A stretch of 52,014 nucleotides of DNA, taken from JBDNIO01 sp041688215 (GTDB taxonomy: Bacteria > Pseudomonadota > Gammaproteobacteria > Nevskiales > Salinisphaeraceae). Shown one piece after another: positions 8,574 to 16,138 of this stretch. The notes beneath the pieces were generated by a model that saw only the letters and a program-made list of their open reading frames with translations, did no database searches and had not been told where the DNA came from. Each line of letters opens with the position of its first letter. Position 1 is the first letter of the stretch. The stretch spans positions 1 to 52,014 of the forward strand of contig JBDNIO010000004.1 of the NCBI GenBank assembly GCA_041688215.1, read 5' to 3'. The translations under genes and the position numbers were made by a program.

Positions 8574-8646
8574 AGATAGTCTCCACTCATAGTCATAGTC
8601 ATTGTCACAGAGGCGCAGCGCTCCAGCTTGATTTGAAACTCCAGAA

Positions 8647-9846
8647 TTATTCGATAACCGAATCGCGGCGCAGCATGCGCTTCATGTTGCGCAGGGCCTG
8701 ACGTATGCGTTGTTCGTTTTCGATCAGGCCGATGCGCACATGGTCGTCGCCATAATCGCCGAATCCGACACCGGGGGACACCGCCACCTGGGCGTCTCGC
8801 AGCAACAGTTTCGAGAATTCCAGCGACCCCATGTGCCGATAGGCCTCTGGAATCGGCGCCCAGACAAACATGGTGGCCTTGGGTTTTTCCACCGCCCAGC
8901 CCATATCGTTAAGGCCGTCGCAAAATACATCGCGGCGTTTCTGGTAAAGATTGCGTATCTCGCTAACACAATCCTGCGGACCATTGAGCGCGGCGATGGA
9001 AGCCACCTGGATCGGAGTAAACATGCCGTAATCCAGATAGGATTTCAGTTTCGCCAGTGCGCCGATCAGGGTGGCGTTGCCACACAGGAAACCAATACGC
9101 CAGCCCGGCATGTTATAGCTCTTGGAAAGGGAAAACGACTCCACCGCAACATCTTTTGCACCCGGCACCTGCAGAATGGAGGGCGCCTCGTAGCCGTCGA
9201 AACACAAATCCGTATACGCCAGATCCTGCACGATCCAGAAGTCGTATTCCTGCGCCATGGCCACGCATTTTTCGAAAAATTCCAGTTCCACGCACTGCGA
9301 GGTTGGGTTACAGGGGAAATTCAGCAGCATCATTTTCGGACGTGGCCAGGATTCCTTGATGGCCTTTTCCAGCTCGCCGAAAAAATCCGAATCCGGCAGC
9401 AGGCGCACATGGCGCACATCCGCGCCCGCGATGACCGCCCCGTAAGGATGAATGGGATACGCGGGATTGGGCACCAGCACCTGGTCACCGCGCTCCAGCG
9501 TGGCCAGCATCAAATGCGCCAGCCCCTCCTTGGAGCCAATGGTGACTATGGCTTCGCTGTCGGGGTCCAGATCTACGTCGTAGCGACGCTTGTACCAGTC
9601 ACAAATGGCCAGTCGCAAACGCGGAATGCCCTTGGAGACCGAATAGCGATGCGTGTCCTCGCGGCGCGCGGCTTCAACCAGCTTTTCGACCACGTGTTTG
9701 GGTGGCGGCTGGTCCGGGTTGCCCATGCCAAAATCGATAATATCCTCCCCACACTCGCGCGCCTCGCGTTTCAGCTCGTTGACGATGCTGAAAACGTAGG
9801 GCGGAAGCCTTTCTATACGTGGGAAACTGGTCTTGCCCGAGGTCAC
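8647..9846 (-). CDS. alaC: Alanine/glutamate-pyruvate aminotransferase AlaC
   Basis: A fold-type I PLP aminotransferase of 399 residues (E. coli AlaC is 412). Diagnostic segments are DFGMGNPDQPPPKHV near residue 38-52, RYSVSKGIPRLR (68-78), the substrate loop NFPCNPTSQ (176-184), and the PLP lysine K242 in SFSLSKSYNMPGWR. AlaC makes alanine from pyruvate and glutamate. Translation probably starts at a GTG. In several gammaproteobacteria this gene sits immediately before hom, as here (73-nt gap), so it likely leads the alaC-hom-thrC-recJ operon; its promoter should be in the 147-bp gap before nlpD. Confidence 0.92.
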   Translation of the reverse strand: MTSGKTSFPRIERLPPYVFSIVNELKREARECGEDIIDFGMGNPDQPPPKHVVEKLVEAARREDTHRYSVSKGIPRLRLAICDWYKRRYDVDLDPDSEAIVTIGSKEGLAHLMLATLERGDQVLVPNPAYPIHPYGAVIAGADVRHVRLLPDSDFFGELEKAIKESWPRPKMMLLNFPCNPTSQCVELEFFEKCVAMAQEYDFWIVQDLAYTDLCFDGYEAPSILQVPGAKDVAVESFSLSKSYNMPGWRIGFLCGNATLIGALAKLKSYLDYGMFTPIQVASIAALNGPQDCVSEIRNLYQKRRDVFCDGLNDMGWAVEKPKATMFVWAPIPEAYRHMGSLEFSKLLLRDAQVAVSPGVGFGDYGDDHVRIGLIENEQRIRQALRNMKRMLRRDSVIE

Positions 9847-9955
9847 TGGATTGCGCCCCTGTGATGTTAAAAATGAATGCGTCAGAGCCAGATCAGAGGG
9901 TCACGACGCGGTGCGATGCAAACAATCCGGTGCATTTTGCCAGAATCGAGTCTTG

Positions 9956-9969
9956 TCAGCTATAGCTGA
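9956..9969. promoter_or_regulatory. Perfect 14-bp palindrome upstream of alaC
   Basis: TCAGCTATAGCTGA is a perfect palindrome in the 147-bp gap between alaC and nlpD, about 110 bp before the alaC start. Size and position would suit an operator, but it could be chance; no known regulator site is matched. The rest of the gap shows no gene and no clear promoter. Confidence 0.3.
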
Positions 9970-9993
9970 ACATGGCCAGATGTGTACAAGTTC

Positions 9994-10734
9994 CTAGCGG
10001 CGCGGCAACAAACGCTGCGGATCAACCGGCTGGCCGTCCTGGCGCAACTCGAAATGCAGCATGTTTTCGTTGCGTGGGCCCACACCCATTTCCGCGATTT
10101 TCTGGCCCGCGTTTACACTATCGCCCTGCGCTACCAGAACTTTGCGATTGAATCCGTAAGCGGTGAGAAAACGCTCATCGTGTTTTATGATGACCAGCTT
10201 GCCGTAGCCCTTGAGGCCGGCGCCACTGTATACCACGCGACCGGATTCTGCCGCGACAATGTCTGCGCCCAGCGACCCACCGATATCAATACCGTGACGC
10301 GGTTGGGTTTGCTCATAAGTCCGGAGAATGGCACCGGAGGTCGGCCAGCGCCAGTTCTTGCTTTTATCCTCAACAATCGGGGGGGGCCGCGTGGGCGCCG
10401 GTTTGTCGACAGCAGCCTTGCGGGGTTTCGGGGCGGCACTGCGCGCTGGCGGAGGTGCCTTGGCTGATTTTGCACTGGGCTTCGAATTGCCGCGATCGGA
10501 GTATGCAATGGCCGGATAGCGGTCCAGGGACAAGACCTGACCCGGGGAAATCGTATAAGGCGATTGAATGTTGTTCCAGCGCGCGACTTCCCGCCAATTC
10601 AGATCATAGCTCTTGGCCACGGAATACAGGGTGTCGCCGCGCCTCACGGTGTACTGGTCGTGACGCGTAATCGCGCTCAGGCTGCAACCCGCAAGCAACA
10701 CACCCAGAAAGATAATCCAGGCCAGTGGCCGCAC
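9994..10734 (-). CDS. nlpD: NlpD-type lipoprotein: LysM plus degenerate M23 (LytM) domain
   Basis: NlpD activates the AmiC amidase during septum splitting. A GTG at 10734 overlaps the yqaA stop codon by one base and yields a clean lipoprotein signal, MRPLAWIIFLGVLLAGC, with lipid-modified Cys at residue 17. A LysM domain follows (YTVRRGDTLYSVAKSYDLNWREVARWN split over about 26-70), then a Pro/Ala-rich linker and the M23 fold (RHGIDIGG, VVYSGAGLKGYGKLVIIKH, LHFELR). The tyrosine-histidine position of active M23 enzymes reads YGFN here, so the domain is probably catalytically dead, as in other NlpD activators. The protein is 246 residues, shorter than E. coli NlpD (379). rpoS, the usual next gene, is not present. 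Confidence 0.88.
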   Translation of the reverse strand: MRPLAWIIFLGVLLAGCSLSAITRHDQYTVRRGDTLYSVAKSYDLNWREVARWNNIQSPYTISPGQVLSLDRYPAIAYSDRGNSKPSAKSAKAPPPARSAAPKPRKAAVDKPAPTRPPPIVEDKSKNWRWPTSGAILRTYEQTQPRHGIDIGGSLGADIVAAESGRVVYSGAGLKGYGKLVIIKHDERFLTAYGFNRKVLVAQGDSVNAGQKIAEMGVGPRNENMLHFELRQDGQPVDPQRLLPRR

Positions 10735-11318
10735 TACAGCAGATAGTACGCCGCGCCGGCAAGCATGATGACTGCGACCAAAGCCCATCCCATTACATCG
10801 ATGTATTTAAGCATCCGTTGTTCAAAAACCGGGCCCGCCCAGCGTACCAGTCCGGCGACCAGAAAAAAGCGCGCGCCCCGGCCTATCGCCGATGCGGCTA
10901 CGAAAGGCAGCAGCAACATGCTGCCGGCCCCGGCGGCAATTGTGAATACTTTATACGGGATTGGCGAAAAACCTGCCAACAGAATCGCCCATAACCCCCA
11001 ATCCGCAAACCACTCCTGCACCGCCAGATACTCTTCCCAATGGCCCAGGGCCTGCAGCCACGGTTGTACCCAGCCGATTGCACACACACCGATAAAGTAG
11101 CCTGCAACGCCGCCGGCCACTGAAGCGGCCGTGGTAATCGCTGCCAGTTTCCAGGCTTGCGCACGCCGGGCCAGCACCATCGGCACCAGCATCACATCCG
11201 GCGGGATGGGAAAGAATGAGGATTCTGCAAAACTCAATGCGGCCAGATACCATTGCGCATGTCGATGCCTGGCACCGCGCAAGACTGCGTCGTATAAACG
11301 CCGCCAGAGACTAGCCAT
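10734..11318 (-). CDS. yqaA: YqaA/DedA-like (VTT domain) inner-membrane protein
   Basis: A membrane protein of about 194 residues from the ATG at 11318, which overlaps the pcm stop codon by 8 nt (ATGGCTAG); an upstream ATG at 11333 is possible. The VTT/SNARE-associated signature is visible: FAESSFFPIPPDVMLVPMVL near the N-terminus, a glycine-rich SVAGGVAGYFIG helix, and AGFSPIPYKVFTIAAG in the middle, with a hydrophobic C-terminal helix. DedA-type proteins flip or transport phospholipid-linked carriers. yqaA between pcm and nlpD is a recurrent arrangement in gammaproteobacteria, here with overlapping genes indicating one transcript. Confidence 0.88.
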   Translation of the reverse strand: MASLWRRLYDAVLRGARHRHAQWYLAALSFAESSFFPIPPDVMLVPMVLARRAQAWKLAAITTAASVAGGVAGYFIGVCAIGWVQPWLQALGHWEEYLAVQEWFADWGLWAILLAGFSPIPYKVFTIAAGAGSMLLLPFVAASAIGRGARFFLVAGLVRWAGPVFEQRMLKYIDVMGWALVAVIMLAGAAYYLL

Positions 11319-11988
11319 GCGCGCTATCGGCAATCAGCGGGACAAAACTTACCGCATCCAGCGTTTGTTGTTCATAGCTATCGCCGCGCCGGGTAACTAC
11401 CATAACGCGCTGCTCCCCGCTGGGCCCAATCGGAGCTACCATGCGCGCGCCCTCTTTTAGCTGGCTCACCAGCTCTTGCGGAATGGCTTCGGCACCGGCG
11501 CTGACCATGATGCCGTCAAACGGCGCATAATCCGGCAGGCCCATGACGCCGTCCGCTAGGCGCAGGCGCACATTGTAATACCCCTGCTCTTTCAAACATA
11601 AACGCGCACGTTTATACAACGGCTCGATGCGTTCTACCGCGTATACCGTGCGCACTAGTTTCGCCAGAACTGCCGCCTGATAACCACTGCCGGCCCCGAC
11701 TTCCAGTACCGTGTCCAGCGAATCTTCGCCCATCAGCAGCGCCGTCATATGCGCCACCACAAAGGGCTGCGAGATGGTCTGGGAATAACCAATCGGCAGC
11801 GCGGTGTCGTCATAGGCGCGGCTGGCCATGGCCTCGTCTACAAAACGGTGGCGCTGTACGCGCTCCATCGCTTCCAATACTTGCTTATTGGCAACACCAT
11901 TATTGCGCAGGCGTTGCACCAGTCGTTTGCGGCTGCGTTCGGAGGCCATACCCATGCCAAGCGCGTGCGAATGTAATTCCTGATGCAT
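11311..11988 (-). CDS. pcm: Protein-L-isoaspartate O-methyltransferase
   Basis: Methylates isoaspartyl residues in aged proteins so that they can revert to aspartate. From the ATG at 11988 the protein has 225 residues (E. coli 208); a second ATG at 11955 would give a family-length N-terminus. An open frame extends upstream to 12174 but that part overlaps surE and has no similarity. Key stretches are FVDEAMASRAYDDTALPIG and QTISQPFVVAHMT, and the SAM-binding motif VLEVGAGSGYQAAVLAKL. It starts 7 nt downstream of surE, a nearly universal pairing of the two stationary-phase survival genes. Confidence 0.93.
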   Translation of the reverse strand: MHQELHSHALGMGMASERSRKRLVQRLRNNGVANKQVLEAMERVQRHRFVDEAMASRAYDDTALPIGYSQTISQPFVVAHMTALLMGEDSLDTVLEVGAGSGYQAAVLAKLVRTVYAVERIEPLYKRARLCLKEQGYYNVRLRLADGVMGLPDYAPFDGIMVSAGAEAIPQELVSQLKEGARMVAPIGPSGEQRVMVVTRRGDSYEQQTLDAVSFVPLIADSAHG

Positions 11989-11995
11989 TTTCGCT

Positions 11996-12745
11996 TCAGA
12001 GCCCCCGGACCCAGCCGGCAATCTGCTCAATTGCGCCGTGCCGGGTGACGTCAGTCTGGATCGGGGTGATAGACACTCTATGCGCAGCGATGGCATGAAA
12101 ATCCGTACCCGGGCCTGCATCGGCCTCGGCCCCGGCAGGGCCAATCCAGTAGATTTCGCGACCCCGCGGGTCACGGTCTTTTACCACACGTTCCGCCCGA
12201 TGACGGTAACCCAGACGCGTGGCCTCAAAACCCTGTAAGTCTGCCCAGGCAACATCGGGCACGTTGACATTCAGGATGGTATTGGCCGGCAGGGGATCGC
12301 GCTGGATAAGTTCAATCATGGCCACAGCGACACGCGCCGCGGTTTCGTAATTCCGCAAGTCCTCGCCCGCCAGCGATACCGCAATCGCAGGCAAGCCCAG
12401 CGAGCGGCCTTCGGTGGCGGCGGCTACGGTGCCTGAATACAGTACATCGTCGCCCAGATTGGCGCCGGCGTTGATACCGGAGACAACCATATCGGGTTCG
12501 GTATCAAAAAAACCGGTTATAGCAAGATGCACGCAATCGGTGGGCGTACCATCCACACTGTACAGGCCGGGCTCTTCCTTGCGCACCCGCAGCGGGCGCT
12601 CCAGGGTAAGGGAGTTACTCGCTCCGCTGCGGTTCCGGTCTGGTGCCACCACCACCGCATTGTCGTAGCTTTGCAATACCGCGGCGCGCAGGGCGGCGAG
12701 GCCGGATGCGCGCCAGCCGTCATCATTACTCAACAGGATTAACAT
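11996..12745 (-). CDS. surE: 5'/3'-nucleotidase SurE
   Basis: A metal-dependent nucleotidase acting on nucleoside monophosphates and short polyphosphates in stress. The start is placed at the ATG of MLILLSNDDGWRASG (12745), because the metal-binding SNDDG must lie at the extreme N-terminus; the 19 codons upstream are spurious. Family motifs are NDD at residues 7-9, APDRNRSGASNSLT (about 38-51), DGTPTDCVHLA and VVSGINAGANLGDDVLYSGTVAAA split over about 90-113. The length of 249 residues is standard. It leads surE-pcm-yqaA-nlpD. Confidence 0.95.
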   Translation of the reverse strand: MLILLSNDDGWRASGLAALRAAVLQSYDNAVVVAPDRNRSGASNSLTLERPLRVRKEEPGLYSVDGTPTDCVHLAITGFFDTEPDMVVSGINAGANLGDDVLYSGTVAAATEGRSLGLPAIAVSLAGEDLRNYETAARVAVAMIELIQRDPLPANTILNVNVPDVAWADLQGFEATRLGYRHRAERVVKDRDPRGREIYWIGPAGAEADAGPGTDFHAIAAHRVSITPIQTDVTRHGAIEQIAGWVRGL

Positions 12746-12865
12746 CAGGTGCGCATTCAAGTAGCTGATTATGATTATAAATTTAAAACATTGCAGAATC
12801 ACTGCAGAGCCCGTATCTTACCTTATCCTGGCCTTTACAGCGTAACTCTTGCAGTTTATAAAACC
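12746..12865. promoter_or_regulatory. Divergent promoter region between surE and smr
   Basis: A 120-bp AT-rich gap between head-to-head genes. On the minus strand a consensus TATAAT -10 hexamer lies at 12774-12779, about 29 nt before the surE ATG, with only a weak -35 match near 12797-12802. On the plus strand TTGCAG (12791-12796) and TATCTT (12814-12819) are 17 nt apart and could serve smr. The assignment is by eye. Confidence 0.4.
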
Positions 12866-13423
12866 GTGGCTAACCGAGATCAAGACAAGCCAAGCACCCA
12901 TGAAGCCGAACTTTTCAGGCGCGAGGTCGCCGGCGCGCAACCGGTAAAAACCAACCAGCGGCGCAAACCCGAACGCAGGCTACCGTCTGCCCGACCACGC
13001 TCGCGTGAAGCCGATGACCTGGCCGTGATGACCGAACTGTTACGCGACGGTCCGGAAGACCTCAAGGTGGAAAGTGGTGACGAAATCAGCCACCGCCAAC
13101 CCGGGGTGCAACTCAGCGTAATGCGGCGCCTGCGCCGCGGCCATTATCGCTGCCAGGCGGAACTGGATTTGCACGGGCAGGTAGTCAGCGCCGCGCGCAC
13201 GGCGGTCGTGATGTTTCTCAAAGAAGCCCAGGCCATGGATTACCGGTGCGTGCGCATCGTGCACGGTAAAGGCCTGCGCTCCGGGCATCGCGGAGCGGTA
13301 ATAAAAACCAAACTGGCGCACTGGTTACGCCAACGTGAAGATGTGCTTGCATACACCTCGGCGCGACAAGTCGACGGCGGCACCGGGGCTGTATATGTGC
13401 TGTTGCGGCGCCAGACCAAATAA
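12866..13423 (+). CDS. Smr-domain (small MutS-related) putative endonuclease
   Basis: An Smr/YfcN-type protein. The Smr domain occupies the C-terminal about 80 residues: ELDLHGQVVSAARTAVVMF, then CVRIVHGKGLRS and a final YTSARQVDGGTGAVYVLL. The LDLH and HGKG motifs are the conserved pair linked to nicking activity or to ribosome-rescue cleavage of mRNA in related proteins. The start is most likely the GTG at 12866 (VANRDQDKPS), giving 185 residues; 39 further open codons upstream lie in the divergent promoter and are not convincing. It faces surE, a common neighbour. A terminator follows directly. Confidence 0.88.
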   Translation: MANRDQDKPSTHEAELFRREVAGAQPVKTNQRRKPERRLPSARPRSREADDLAVMTELLRDGPEDLKVESGDEISHRQPGVQLSVMRRLRRGHYRCQAELDLHGQVVSAARTAVVMFLKEAQAMDYRCVRIVHGKGLRSGHRGAVIKTKLAHWLRQREDVLAYTSARQVDGGTGAVYVLLRRQTK

Positions 13424-13426
13424 AAC

Positions 13427-13457
13427 GACCCGCATTATCCGAAAAATAATGCGGGTC
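13427..13457. terminator. Bidirectional terminator between smr and the DUF1329 fragment
   Basis: A perfect 12-bp stem (GACCCGCATTAT at 13427-13438 with its complement at 13446-13457) and a 7-nt loop. T-rich tracts follow on both strands (TGTTATT on plus; GTTTTATTT on minus), so it can stop the convergent transcripts from both sides. Confidence 0.85.
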
Positions 13458-13472
13458 TGTTATTAGGTGCAG

Positions 13473-14192
13473 TTATTTAAACGCGAACCGGCTGATGCTA
13501 CGCGGATTAAAGTAGTTTCTCGGGTTTTCAATTTCATCGTCGATCTGGGTGTACTCGTCGTCTTCGTTGCTTAACGCCAGGGTTATATAACGACTGTTCT
13601 GAAGGTCATAAATCGTGTGGGCAACAATCGCCTGGGTCACATAATACTTGGGATCGAAGACTTGGATTTGGTGCCCCTCTTGTACCCGCCAGAGTTCGCC
13701 ACGTCGATCGTAGTTATCTACCAGTGCAATCTGCCAGGAGTCTTCATCCACATAAAAAGTGCGCTCCTGAAACAAGTGGCTGGTGCCCTCGCGAATGCTG
13801 GCTTCTACAATCCAGACCCGGTGCTTTTCATAGCGCGTGAGGTCCATATTTATATGGCGGGGCTTGATGATGTCGGTGTATTTTAATTCCGGGCTGTGGA
13901 TGCGATAAGCGTTATAGGGAATGTATATCTCTTTCTTGCCCACCAGTTTCCAGCTATAACGATCCATGGCGCCGTTAAACATGTCGAGCTGGTCGTTCGT
14001 ACGCAGGCCATCGGAAGCGGTGGCGGGGTTGTCATAGCCCACGTTTGGCGCGCGCCGCACCCTGCGCGAGCCAGAGTTATACAGCCAGGCGCGTCGGGTT
14101 TCCTCTACCTGGTTCATGGTTTCGTGCACTAACAGTATGGTTCCGGCCAGGCGTGCCGGTTCACGTATGATCTGTAAAAAATTCAATTTAAA
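13473..14192 (-). pseudogene. DUF1329 protein, C-terminal part (N-terminal half lost)
   Basis: About 240 codons match the second half of DUF1329 outer-membrane-associated proteins: PARLAGTILLVHETMNQ, a RRVRRAPNVGYDNP stretch, TNDQLDMFNGAMDRYSW, PRHINMDLTRYEKHRVWIVE and ERTFYVDEDSWQIALVDNYD. These proteins are usually about 450 residues with a signal peptide and are often linked to lipid or steroid uptake operons with RND-type transporters. The first about 200 residues and the signal peptide are missing; upstream, the open frame continues through a palindromic repeat into an unrelated DUF5666 gene. The resulting 448-codon frame is therefore a chimera created by deletion, unlikely to be functional. 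Confidence 0.75.
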
Positions 14193-14195
14193 TTT

Positions 14196-14262
14196 CACCC
14201 AACGGGGTATGAAACCCCATCGCGCCGACCCCGCGGCAAGCCACGGGAAATTTTTGGGATTA
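14196..14262 (-). repeat. Palindromic repeat at the DUF5666/DUF1329 junction
   Basis: Two adjacent stem-loops on the minus strand: an arm pair CCCGTGGC/GCCGCGGG around 14232-14252, and GGGGT/ACCCC around 14204-14219. It separates the last recognisable DUF5666 residues (near 14266) from the first DUF1329 residues (near 14190) and codes for an unrelated GSARWGFIPRW stretch. It looks like an inserted or recombination-scar intergenic repeat. Confidence 0.5.
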
Positions 14263-14265
14263 AAA

Positions 14266-15245
14266 CTGTCCACATGCCCACGCGCTTGCGATTCGGAAAC
14301 TGCATCCTGGCGCTGCAATCGGGTGACCATTAACTGACCGGCCGTACTCACAAAGCCCTGCGCAGAGACATAGTCCCCTGGCGATAGATCGCCTATACGA
14401 AAGGTACGCAAATTTTCGTCCAGGTACTGCGTCGTCGGCTGTACCTGGGCATCCACACCGAGCAGGCTGAATCCGTTCGCGAAAACGCTATCCACGACCG
14501 CGTCAAAGCGAATGCTTGCCGGGGGGCGCTCGGCCAGACTCTCGGCCACAACCACGCCCGAGCGCAGTTCGCCTTCCACTTCCACCCGTACGCCGTTGCC
14601 CGGCGCAAGGCCTGACATATCAGCGCGCGTGGCATTGGCGGCGTTTACCGGCTGGCCGTTGAGGGTGAAGTCACCCAGGCCGTTGAAATCGGTAATGATC
14701 GAATCGATCTCGACGCGCACAATCTGGCCCAGCGTGCTGACCGTGCCGACGCCATTTTGCAAATCCAGGGCTTGTATCGGGCCATCGACCACGCGCACAA
14801 ATTCGATTCGTTCGGCCACGGCGCGGCCATCGGCGTCGATAAATCCCTCGTAGGTAACCTGATCCCCTACTCTTAACCGAGCCTCGCTTACGCGGCGGCC
14901 GTTGAAAATAATTGGCTATGTCACCGAACTATATGGATCGTCATTCCCGCGAACGCGGAAATCTATATTTCGCGGCACTTTCACTGGATTCCCGCTTTCG
15001 CGGGAATGACGTCACAGATCAATAACTTATAGAAAATCACTATTCTTTGGTGACATAGCCAAATAATTTCTGCATTTTCGGTATCGAATTCGCGGCCATT
15101 GATGAACACGCTGCCAAAGCCGGAGGTAACGCCGGTGCCTTTGATACCTGCTACAAATATCACTCACGCCATTACAGGCAATGAGTGCGAGGCTTAGCAC
15201 AGTGCCTGCCAGGCCTCTAGTCAGCGCAGGTTTATTGTATTTCAT
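14266..15245 (-). pseudogene. DUF5666 lipoprotein gene, frameshifted, interrupted by a MITE and fused to a DUF1329 remnant
   Basis: The start at 15245 encodes a lipoprotein signal MKYNKPALTRGLAGTVLSLA followed by LIACNG. A frame change then occurs near 15160-15170, after which VAGIKGTGVTSGFGSVFING and REFDTENAEII continue in another frame. The element at 14914-15060 interrupts the codon run exactly after ENAEII; removing it with one 8-bp target copy gives ENAEIIFNGRRVSEARLRVG in frame. Further DUF5666 repeats follow (GPIQALDLQNG, VDSVFANGFSLLG, GHVDSFNPKN) before the palindrome and the DUF1329 tail. The ATG overlaps the DUF6502 stop by 4 nt (ATGA). At least three independent lesions mark it as dead. 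Confidence 0.85.
14914..15060. mobile_element. 147-bp MITE with terminal inverted repeats and 8-bp target duplication
   Basis: The ends are GGCTATGTCACCGAA (from 14914) and, reverse-complemented from 15060, GGCTATGTCACCAAA. The element is flanked by identical AAATAATT at 14906-14913 and 15061-15068. Inside is a second inverted repeat of the GTCATTCCCGCG...CGCGGGAATGAC type common in proteobacterial intergenic repeats. It has no coding capacity. AT-rich 8-bp duplications and GGC...GCC ends point to mobilisation by an IS1595-like transposase, which is inference. Excision would restore the host reading frame. Confidence 0.92.
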
Positions 15246-16072
15246 GATGGATCGCTCCCGGACTGCGGCTCGTCCTGAAATAAGTAGACCCCCACGCCCA
15301 GGCGCATACGCTCCCCCTCTTCCTGCTCAGACAACTCGTGCGCCGCCAGCCAGTCATCCAGCGATTCCAGAAACTGCTTGGCCTGTTCGTTGGTGATGCG
15401 ACGGAACAAGGGCGCCATTTTGGCGTCGATCCGGGTGTTGAACGCTACGCGCTGGAAGTAGGCGCGCTCCCCTGCATTGCGTGAGTGGTTGTGATCAATG
15501 GTGGCGAGCAGGTCGTGTACCGCTGAACCGAGCATGCGTATGCCTTCCGGGTCGCCGGAATCAGGCACATAGGACCGGCTTAACAATTGAATTTTGTTCT
15601 TGCCCACGCGTTTAACGGCGTTCACGCGCTCCAGCTCTGCGAGCATGGCGCTGGTGGGCATATCGCCACTATAACGACGCACCAGTGCCGGAAAGCCGTT
15701 TTGCTCGTCCTTGGCGTCAAGCGCGCGCGGCTCACCTTCCTCGTTGGTAAAGTCCGGGTCCTGAAACCAGCCTGAGAGCACGCGCGTGGCGCGGTGCGCG
15801 CCGCCCCAATCCTGTCTGGCATGCGGTTCGGCTGTCTCGTCGCGCAAGCGGCGCACTTCCTTGCGCGTCAGACCCGTCAGTATGGCGACACGCGAATCGG
15901 TGGGGCGCTTGCCATCAGGCGTGAATTCATCGCGCGCGACTTGTGCGTAAACGCTACGAGCCACCTCGGCAAAATCATCAAACGCAATACCGTTACGTAA
16001 CAGCAGCCGCACCAGCGGCCGCAATAAATGCTGGCTGGCGGACGCAATAGCTTGTTTAATATTGGTCTTCAC
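15242..16072 (-). CDS. DUF6502 family protein
   Basis: A 276-residue cytoplasmic protein that I assign to the DUF6502 family: an N-terminal helical segment (LLRPLVRLLLRNGIAFDDFA, about 17-36), then RVAILTGLTRKEVRRLRDE, which reads like a winged-helix recognition region, a middle RVLSGWFQDPDFT and PALVRRYSGDMPTSAML, and a charged C-terminus. Function is unknown; the HTH-like region suggests a regulator. Its stop overlaps the start of the DUF5666 gene by 4 nt (ATGA), showing translational coupling of the pair, a combination I recall from other Proteobacteria. The gene itself is intact although its partner is destroyed. Confidence 0.75.
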   Translation of the reverse strand: MKTNIKQAIASASQHLLRPLVRLLLRNGIAFDDFAEVARSVYAQVARDEFTPDGKRPTDSRVAILTGLTRKEVRRLRDETAEPHARQDWGGAHRATRVLSGWFQDPDFTNEEGEPRALDAKDEQNGFPALVRRYSGDMPTSAMLAELERVNAVKRVGKNKIQLLSRSYVPDSGDPEGIRMLGSAVHDLLATIDHNHSRNAGERAYFQRVAFNTRIDAKMAPLFRRITNEQAKQFLESLDDWLAAHELSEQEEGERMRLGVGVYLFQDEPQSGSDPS

Positions 16073-16138
16073 GTGGGAAGCATCCCATCAATGCGAATTT
16101 TCCTATCAGTAGCCGGGTATTGTATTGCCGCTGATCGG

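Noticed and set aside
8710..9864. Open frame of 384 codons on plus, antisense to alaC
   Set aside because: The minus-strand frame has all aminotransferase motifs including the PLP lysine; the plus frame shows no family signature.
14186..14201. 16-bp identity (ATTTAAATTTCACCCA) with the end of the intron RT gene at 434-449, both reading WVKFK
   Set aside because: Short, AT-rich and not extended on either side; no intron structure follows at 14186. Possibly a coincidence rather than a second intron relic.
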